Made by a program: the position numbers and the translations under genes. Positions 58,553 through 64,000 of a DNA stretch of 64,000 nucleotides are shown one piece after another (position 1 is the stretch's first letter; every line of letters starts with the position of its first letter). The stretch is from the NCBI RefSeq assembly GCF_013363975.1, contig NZ_JABWGN010000003.1:372001-436000 (forward strand). Reading direction: 5' to 3'. Source of the DNA: Nonomuraea montanisoli (GTDB taxonomy: Bacteria; Actinomycetota; Actinomycetes; Streptosporangiales; Streptosporangiaceae). The notes beneath the pieces were generated by a model. It did not search any database and was not told the origin of the DNA. It worked only from the letters and a program-made list of their open reading frames with translations.

Positions 58553-60664
58553 ATGGGCTTCGCGATCGGCGTGGACGTCGGTGGCACCTTCACCGACGTG
58601 GTCCTGCGCCGCCCCTCGGGCGCGGTCATCGTGGCCAAGTGTTTGAGCACCCACGACGACCCCATCGCGGGGATCGTCACCGGCGTTACGCGGGTGCTCT
58701 CCGGACTCGACCCGGGGCTCGTGACCCGGGTGGTCCACGCGACCACGCTGGCCACCAACGCGGTGCTGGAGCGCAGGGGCGTGCGCGTCGCGTTCGTCAC
58801 CACCCGGGGGTTCCGCGCGGTCGTGCCGCTCGGCCGGTACGCCCGGGTCGAGGAGGACCGGTACGACCTGCGTTTCACGCCCCCTCCGCCACCCGTGGAC
58901 CCCGCCGACTGCTTCGAGGTGACCGAGCGGATCTCGGCCCGCGGGGAGGTGCTGACCCCGCTCGACGAGGACTCCGCCCGGCGGGCCGCCGCCGAGATCG
59001 CCCGGCGCGGCATCACGTCGGCGGCCGTGTGCCTGCTGCACTCCTACGCCGACCCGGCGCACGAGCGGCGCGTGGCGGCCATCCTGCGCGAGCGCGTGCC
59101 GGACGTGGTGGCCTCCTCGGAGGTGTGGCCGGAGATCCGCGAGTACGAGCGGGCCACCACCACGATCATGTCGGCCTACGTCGGGCCGCTCATGGCGTCG
59201 TACCTGTCGCGCCTGGAGGACGCCCTGGCCGCGCTCGGCGTGCGCGCCCCCGTCCACGTCATGGAGTCGGGCGGCGGCGTCATGTCGGCCCGCCTGGCCG
59301 CCCGGCGGGCCGTGGCCACCATCGAGTCCGGGCCGGCGGCCGGGGTGCTCGCCGCGGCGGCCACCGGCCTCGGGGACGTGATCTCGTTCGACATGGGCGG
59401 CACCACCGCCAAGGCGTGCGTGGTGCGCGGCGGGCGGCCGGAGATCACGCACGAGTTCCACGTCGGCGGCAAGGGCAGCTTCGGCGGGCGGCGCGCCGGC
59501 ACGGGCGTGCCGATCAGGACGCCCGCCATCGACCTGGCCGAGGTCGGCGCGGGCGGCGGCAGCGTCGCCTGGATCGACGCCGCCGGGGCCCTGCGCGTCG
59601 GCCCCCACTCGGCGGGCTCCTCCCCCGGCCCCGCCTGCTACGGGCTCGGCGGCGGCGAGCCCACCGTCACCGACGCCAACCTCGTCCTCGGCTACCTGGC
59701 CGCCGCCTCCATCCCGCTGTCGCCCTCCCTCGCCGGCAAGGCCCTCGACCGGCTGGCCGAGCCGCTCGGCGTGTCGCGGGCCGAGGCGGCGCACGCCGTC
59801 CACACGATCGTCAGCGCCGCCATGGCCTCGGCGGTGCACGTCGTGACCGTGCAGCGCGGGATCGACCCGCGCGGGTTCGCGCTGGTGGCCTTCGGCGGGG
59901 CCGGGCCCGCGCACGCGGCGCGGGTCGCCGAGCGGTTCGGGATCGGGCTCGTCGTGGTGCCCGAGCACTGCGGGGTCGCCTCGGCCGCCGGCCTGCTGGC
60001 CGGGGAGCTGTCGGCCGACCGGGTGCTGTCGCGGCTCGGCGCCCGCGATCCGGAGGCGGTCTTCGCCGGGCTGGCGGCCGCGGCGGCGGCCGACCTCGGC
60101 GTGTCGCCGGACGACCCGGGCGTGCGGGTCGAGCGGTCGGTGGACGCGCGTTTCGCCGGGCAGTCGCACGACCTGACGGTGGCGTGGGAGCCGGCGCGGG
60201 ACCGGCTGGAGTCGCGGTTCTTCGCCCGGTACGCGCAGGTGTACGGGATCGAGCAGCGGGGGGAGGTGGAGCTGGTCGGCTACCGGGTGCGGGTCACGCT
60301 GGCGGCCCCGTCCGGAGCCTCACCCGGCGATCCGCCACCCGGGACCGCGCCTTCGGGACCGCTCCCCTCCCCGCCTCCCGGGACCGCGCCCGGGGAGCCG
60401 CCCCCGGCCGCGCCCGGGAGGACGTCCTCCCCGCCCCCGCCCGGGACGCGCCCCGCGTACTTCCCCGAGCTGGGCGGCTACGCCGAGACGCCCGTGCGCA
60501 CCCGCGCCACCCTGGGGGCCGCGCTGGACGGCCCGGCGATCGTCGAGGACGCCGAGTCCACCATCGTGGTGCCGCCCGGCTGGACGGCCCGGCTCGGCCC
60601 CGGGCGCGCCGTCCACCTGACCCGAGCCCCCTCCCCCGCCGGAGAGGAGACGCGGGATGTCTGA
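58553..60664 (+). CDS. hyuA: Hydantoinase/oxoprolinase subunit A
   Basis: 703 residues. MGFAIGVDVGGTFTDVVL is the ATP-binding N-terminus; MESGGGVMSARLA, SFDMGGTTAKACVV and LVAFGGAGPAHAARVAE are family signatures. Hydrolyses cyclic amides (5-oxoproline or hydantoins) with ATP, together with subunit B. Before the last domain there is a Pro-rich insert of ~45 residues (PGDPPPGTAPSGPLP and similar) encoded by GC-rich repeats (60309-60459), not typical for the family. The stop overlaps subunit B by eight bases. Confidence 0.9.
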   Translation: MGFAIGVDVGGTFTDVVLRRPSGAVIVAKCLSTHDDPIAGIVTGVTRVLSGLDPGLVTRVVHATTLATNAVLERRGVRVAFVTTRGFRAVVPLGRYARVEEDRYDLRFTPPPPPVDPADCFEVTERISARGEVLTPLDEDSARRAAAEIARRGITSAAVCLLHSYADPAHERRVAAILRERVPDVVASSEVWPEIREYERATTTIMSAYVGPLMASYLSRLEDALAALGVRAPVHVMESGGGVMSARLAARRAVATIESGPAAGVLAAAATGLGDVISFDMGGTTAKACVVRGGRPEITHEFHVGGKGSFGGRRAGTGVPIRTPAIDLAEVGAGGGSVAWIDAAGALRVGPHSAGSSPGPACYGLGGGEPTVTDANLVLGYLAAASIPLSPSLAGKALDRLAEPLGVSRAEAAHAVHTIVSAAMASAVHVVTVQRGIDPRGFALVAFGGAGPAHAARVAERFGIGLVVVPEHCGVASAAGLLAGELSADRVLSRLGARDPEAVFAGLAAAAAADLGVSPDDPGVRVERSVDARFAGQSHDLTVAWEPARDRLESRFFARYAQVYGIEQRGEVELVGYRVRVTLAAPSGASPGDPPPGTAPSGPLPSPPPGTAPGEPPPAAPGRTSSPPPPGTRPAYFPELGGYAETPVRTRATLGAALDGPAIVEDAESTIVVPPGWTARLGPGRAVHLTRAPSPAGEETRDV

Positions 60665-62366
60665 CACGCTCACCGCGGACGTGCTGCGCAACGCCCTCGT
60701 GGTCGCCGCCGAGGAGGCGAGCATCGTGGTGGTGCGCTCGGCCTACTCGACGTTCATCGTCGAGGGCTCGGACGCCTCCGCCGCCCTCCTCGACGCCCGG
60801 GGGCGGCTGATCGCCCAGTCCATGGCCACGACCCTCATGAACAGCATGGCCCTCAAGGTCGCCCTGCCCGAGCTGGTCACGGACATCCCGCTCAGCTCCA
60901 TGCGGCCGGGCGACGTGTACGTGCTCAACGACGCCTACCGGGGCGGCGTCCACACCAACGACCTGCTCGTCTACCGTCCCGTCTTCGTCGGCGGGCGGCC
61001 CGCGTACTTCACCGCCACCATGATCCACGTCTCGGACCTGGGCGGGCTGTCGGCGGGCGGCATGGCTCCGCTGGCCACCGACATCTTCCTCGAAGGGCTC
61101 CAGCTCCCGCCGGTCCGCCTGGCGACCTCCACCGGGATCGAGCCCGCGGTCGAGGCGATCCTGCGCGCCAACAGCCGTACCCCGGACAAGGTCATGGGCG
61201 ACGTGCGGGCGCTGATCGCCGGCACGGCGGTGGCCGCCGCCCGGCTCGGCGCGCTGGTCGAGGAGTACGGCGAGACGGGCCTGGCGGAGGGCGTCGAGGC
61301 GTACCTGGACTACACGGAGGCCCGTACCCGGGCGGCGCTGGCGGAGCTGCCGGCGGGACGGTTCCGGGCGTCGTACCCGATCGACGACGACGGCATCGAC
61401 CTCGCCACCCCGCGCCACGTCCGGGTCGCCCTCACGCTGCCCGGGCCCGAGGCGGCGGGGACCGGCGCGGTGGCGGACTTCGCGGGCACGGACCCGCAGG
61501 TTCCGGCGGCGATCAACGCGTCGGCGTCGCAGTCGCTCGCGGCGGCGGTCTTCGCGGTGCGCTGCTTCCTCGACCCGGCCATCCCCATGAACGACGGCTG
61601 CCTGCGCGCCGTCGAGGTGCGGCTGCCCGCCGGCTCGCTGCTCGACGCCCGCTCCCCCCATCCGTGCGGCGGCCGGTACGTGCCGATCTACGCCGCCATG
61701 GAGGCCGTCTTCCAGGCGCTGTCGGACGCGGTGCCGGAGCGGGCCATCGCGGCGAGCGGGATCCTGCAGCCGTTCTCGATCGCGGCCGTGGGGGCGCCGT
61801 ACTGGATCCACCTGGCGTACGACTTCGGCGGGGTGGGCGCCCGGCGGGGGCTCGACGGGCCGGACGCGACGGGCGTGCACTTCGGGATCGGCCGCAACTC
61901 GGTGCCCCAGGCGGAGCCGGTGGAGAGCCGCTGCCCGCTGCTGGTGGAGTCGGTCGAGACCATCCCCGACTCGGGAGGGCCCGGCCGGTTCCGCGGCGGG
62001 CTCGGGTCACGCACGGTGTACCGGTTCCTGGCCGACTGCCACGTGACCACGCGCGGCGACCGGCTGCGGCTGGCCCCGCCCGGCCGGGACGGCGGCCTGC
62101 CGGGACGCCTCGGCGGCTTCTACCGGCGCCGCCTGGACGGGACGCCGGAGCGGCTGGCGTCGAAGGTGAACAACGTCCGCTTCGCGGCCGGGGAGGCGTT
62201 CGTGGTGGAGACGACGGGGGGCGGCGGGATCGGCTCGCCGCTGGAGCGGGACCTGGCGGCGGTGGAGGAGGACCTGCGGGCGGGGCGCGTGACGGTGCGC
62301 GGGGCCACCGAGGATTACGGGGTCCGGGTCCACGCGGACGGCACGCTCAGCCGCGACGCCTCATGA
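60657..62366 (+). CDS. hyuB: Hydantoinase/oxoprolinase subunit B
   Basis: 569 residues. MSDTLTADVLRNALVVAAEEAS, GDVYVLNDAYRGGVHTNDLLV, FTATMIHVSDLGG and PDSGGPGRFRGGLGSRTVY are typical of HyuB. It forms the metal-dependent partner of subunit A. Ends VHADGTLSRDAS and overlaps the convergent Uma2-type gene by 20 bases. Substrate cannot be told from sequence. Confidence 0.92.
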   Translation: MSDTLTADVLRNALVVAAEEASIVVVRSAYSTFIVEGSDASAALLDARGRLIAQSMATTLMNSMALKVALPELVTDIPLSSMRPGDVYVLNDAYRGGVHTNDLLVYRPVFVGGRPAYFTATMIHVSDLGGLSAGGMAPLATDIFLEGLQLPPVRLATSTGIEPAVEAILRANSRTPDKVMGDVRALIAGTAVAAARLGALVEEYGETGLAEGVEAYLDYTEARTRAALAELPAGRFRASYPIDDDGIDLATPRHVRVALTLPGPEAAGTGAVADFAGTDPQVPAAINASASQSLAAAVFAVRCFLDPAIPMNDGCLRAVEVRLPAGSLLDARSPHPCGGRYVPIYAAMEAVFQALSDAVPERAIAASGILQPFSIAAVGAPYWIHLAYDFGGVGARRGLDGPDATGVHFGIGRNSVPQAEPVESRCPLLVESVETIPDSGGPGRFRGGLGSRTVYRFLADCHVTTRGDRLRLAPPGRDGGLPGRLGGFYRRRLDGTPERLASKVNNVRFAAGEAFVVETTGGGGIGSPLERDLAAVEEDLRAGRVTVRGATEDYGVRVHADGTLSRDAS

Positions 62367-62973
62367 GGTCGGCCGGGTCGAAGCTGACGGGGAACGGGCT
62401 GTGCAGCTCGGCGACGGTGCCGGCCTTGTGCGCCGTGGGCGGCGCGTAGGTCTTGCCGTCCAGTTCGTAGACGTAGAGGGTGGGACCCTCGTCCATCTCG
62501 ACGCGCCAGTAGACGGGGATGCCGGCGGCGGCGTAGGCACCGGCTTTCAGCAGCCTGTCCTGAGCCCTGCTGCTCGGGCTGACGACCTCCACGGCGAGCC
62601 GGATGTCGCGAGGCGCGAACATCAGGCCCACACTCTCAGTGGCCGCGGCGGGCACGACGACCACATCGGGGATCCAGACGTCCAGGTCGCTCGCCCGGAG
62701 ATTGACGGTCTGCAGGGGCTCAAGCTCGAGAGGGGCCACGGCCTCCAGGATCATGCAAAGACGGCTGGCAACGCGCTGGTGCAGCGGTGTGGGGGCAGGG
62801 CTCACCAGTAGGCTCCCATTGAAGAGCTCATAGCGATTCCCGTCGTCCGGGAACTTGAGCAGGTCGTCGGCGGTAAACGGTGGCACGCCTGGAAGGACCG
62901 TGCTCCCAGTGGTCGATTCGGTCGTCGCCATCGCGGTCACCCACTCATTGTCGCGGATCTCGCCCTCGGTCAC
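62347..62973 (-). CDS. Uma2-family (PD-(D/E)XK-like) nuclease-fold protein
   Basis: 208 residues. FPDDGNRYELFNGSLLVSP, DVWIPDVVVVPAA, and RLAVEVVSPSSRAQDRLLKAGAYAAAG are the Uma2/DUF820 core, with the Asp, Glu and Lys of a PD-(D/E)XK site. GTG start with GGGGAAG six bases upstream; an ATG 14 codons inside is the alternative. These proteins are numerous in actinobacteria and cyanobacteria; biological role unclear. Overlaps the 3' end of hyuB on the other strand. Confidence 0.85.
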   Translation of the reverse strand: MTEGEIRDNEWVTAMATTESTTGSTVLPGVPPFTADDLLKFPDDGNRYELFNGSLLVSPAPTPLHQRVASRLCMILEAVAPLELEPLQTVNLRASDLDVWIPDVVVVPAAATESVGLMFAPRDIRLAVEVVSPSSRAQDRLLKAGAYAAAGIPVYWRVEMDEGPTLYVYELDGKTYAPPTAHKAGTVAELHSPFPVSFDPADLMRRRG

Positions 62974-62994
62974 ATGCTACTTCCCCAATTTTCT

Positions 62995-63678
62995 TCACTC
63001 TGTGTCATTGGCGCGCCACGCCTCGGCGCCCTCGCGGACCGCCTGGTGGACGGCTCTCGCCAGGCGGGCGCCCCAGGTCGAGCGGGGCCCGGCGAAGAGC
63101 TCCTCCGGCCCCTCCTGCCGCACGGCCACGCACACCGCGTCCGAGGCCGTGCCCGTGCCCTCGAACCCCGTCTCCACCAGCGCCTGGGTCTTCGCCTCGG
63201 TCATCGTCATGACGGCGTTGACCAGCGCCGCGTCCGTCATCGCCACCGGTAACGCGGCCACGATGTTGATCGTGCCGACCGGTGGCGGCGCCAGCATGGG
63301 GGCCAGCTCGGGATCGGGCGCGCCCTCCGGGGCGGCCGCCCAGGTGGGGACGCGCAGCCCCACCGTCGCCACCACCCGCACCCCGCCGTCCGAGGCCAGG
63401 ACGCGGCGCGAGACCGAGGCGGCCGTCATCATGCCCACCCCCTCCCCCGGCGGCGCCAGGGAGGCCAGGTGGCCGGCCGGGTCCATGCGGGAGTAGCCCG
63501 CCACGACCTGGGCGTTCAGCACCCAGGCGCGCGGGCCGACGCCGCCGCCGAGCACCGCCGAGGAGATCATCCGCCAGCCGGGCCCGAACTCCCACAGCAG
63601 CGTCCCGAGCCGCTCCCCCTCCTCCTCACGGAAGGTGAGCCGCACCCCGCCCGCCTCCTCGCACCGGCCGGGCATCAT
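62995..63678 (-). CDS. cbiZ: Adenosylcobinamide amidohydrolase (cobinamide salvage)
   Basis: 227 residues. RMISSAVLGGGVGPRAWVLN, AGYSRMDPAGHLA and TINIVAALPVAMTDAALVNAV match CbiZ, which removes the side chain of salvaged cobinamides to allow rebuilding of B12. Its ATG overlaps the stop of the ABC ATPase gene (ATGA). With that ATPase it probably forms a corrinoid uptake-and-salvage operon. Start M1/M2 are consecutive Mets. Confidence 0.85.
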   Translation of the reverse strand: MMPGRCEEAGGVRLTFREEEGERLGTLLWEFGPGWRMISSAVLGGGVGPRAWVLNAQVVAGYSRMDPAGHLASLAPPGEGVGMMTAASVSRRVLASDGGVRVVATVGLRVPTWAAAPEGAPDPELAPMLAPPPVGTINIVAALPVAMTDAALVNAVMTMTEAKTQALVETGFEGTGTASDAVCVAVRQEGPEELFAGPRSTWGARLARAVHQAVREGAEAWRANDTE

Positions 63679-64000
63679 GCCGTCGGCCCGCCTCGGACGA
63701 GGTGGACGACGGGCCGGCCGTCGGGCCCCGGCTGCACCTTCACGCCGGCGCCGAAGTGCCGGCCGACCAGGTCCTCGGTCAGCACCTCGGCGGGGCGGCC
63801 CGCCGCCGCCACCCGTCCGTCCGCCAGCAGCAGCAGGGTGTCGGCGTACTGCCCGGCGAGGGTCAGGTCGTGCAGCGTGGTGACGACGGTGAGGCCGTCG
63901 GCCAGGCGCAGCCGGTCGACCAGTTCCAGCACCTGCTGCTGGTGACCGAGGTCGAGGGCGGTGGTGGGCTCGTCGAGCAGGAGCACGGGCGCCTGCTGGG
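63675..64000 (-). CDS. ABC transporter ATP-binding protein (corrinoid/siderophore type), N-terminus missing
   Basis: The gene runs off the right edge; the last ~108 codons are present. Walker B VLLLDEPTTALDLGHQ, D-loop, and the switch His in TTLHDLTLAGQYAD fit FecE/BtuD-type ATPases, with the C-terminal ADGRVAAAGRPAEVLTEDLV. Coupled to cbiZ, which argues for a vitamin B12 or cobinamide importer. Walker A and the permease would be beyond the window. Confidence 0.8.
   Translation of the reverse strand, partial: QQAPVLLLDEPTTALDLGHQQQVLELVDRLRLADGLTVVTTLHDLTLAGQYADTLLLLADGRVAAAGRPAEVLTEDLVGRHFGAGVKVQPGPDGRPVVHLVRGGPTA

Noticed and set aside
60309..60459. Frameshift in hyuA
   Set aside because: The Pro-rich stretch looks foreign, but the frame is continuous and the C-terminal domain (YFPELGGYAETPV onward) resumes correctly; it is an in-frame insert.

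Overview
The window is very GC-rich and densely coded, with GTG/TTG starts, four-base overlaps between genes and many apparent leaderless transcripts. It reads as part of the chromosome of a filamentous actinomycete. Gene content (F420-linked reductase, SigE-type and ECF sigma factors, CopC with a CopD-CtaG fusion, WXG/ESX-type proteins, DUF3105, DUF305, DUF6421) fits Streptosporangiales, for example a Nonomuraea-like organism. That placement is inference. I found no rRNA, tRNA, CRISPR array, insertion sequence or prophage.

Layout. 1-2.5 kb: end of a sigma factor gene, a membrane-anchored beta-propeller-like partner, and ACC deaminase. 2.6-6.2 kb: a cluster of WXG/ESX-like secreted proteins, containing a possible toxin and two convergent genes that each carry one complementary half of an endonuclease/exonuclease/phosphatase (EEP) domain. 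6.3-8.6 kb: a small membrane protein, an AlaX-type tRNA editing protein with an XRE-cupin regulator, and superoxide dismutase behind a Nur-like box. 8.7-12.6 kb: a three-gene envelope operon (beta-helix protein, cupredoxin-like lipoprotein, polytopic membrane protein). 12.7-16.6 kb: a TetR/MFS drug-efflux unit with a textbook operator, a gene-free stretch with a minisatellite, and a second MFS exporter. 16.7-21.4 kb: panB, a threonine dehydratase-like enzyme, a trans-sulfuration PLP enzyme and a divergent MocR regulator. 21.6-25.9 kb: a hydrolase, then an ABC exporter with a NarL-type two-component system. 26-32.3 kb: F420:NADP reductase, secreted lipase, SIS-like protein, LysR unit with a cyclase-family enzyme, methionine aminopeptidase and a solitary HATPase domain. 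32.5-36.7 kb: copper/cytochrome oxidase assembly genes, then an XRE-TPR regulator divergent from a 49-codon secreted-peptide gene, which looks like an RRNPP-style signalling pair. 36.7-42.5 kb: purine region (PucR regulator, lone molybdenum-hydroxylase large subunit, EF-hand protein, NCS2 permease). 42.5-54.6 kb: excalibur protein, alanine dehydrogenase, XRE-cupin/racemase pair with twin operators, DUF3105, DUF305, a CrtI-like oxidoreductase, DUF3995-like protein, an SRPBCC-ECF sigma pair, and a DUF6421-SDR-threonine aldolase operon. 54.7-64 kb: orphan NarL regulator, Ser/Thr kinase coupled to a pseudoprotease, hydantoinase/oxoprolinase A-B pair, Uma2-family protein, CbiZ, and a cut-off ABC ATPase.

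The two most interesting items are the split EEP pair (4384-6140) and the XRE-TPR regulator with its divergent secreted peptide (35176-36724). A third theme is in-frame GC-rich minisatellites that expand Gly-, Ala- or Pro-rich linkers inside otherwise ordinary enzymes and sensors.
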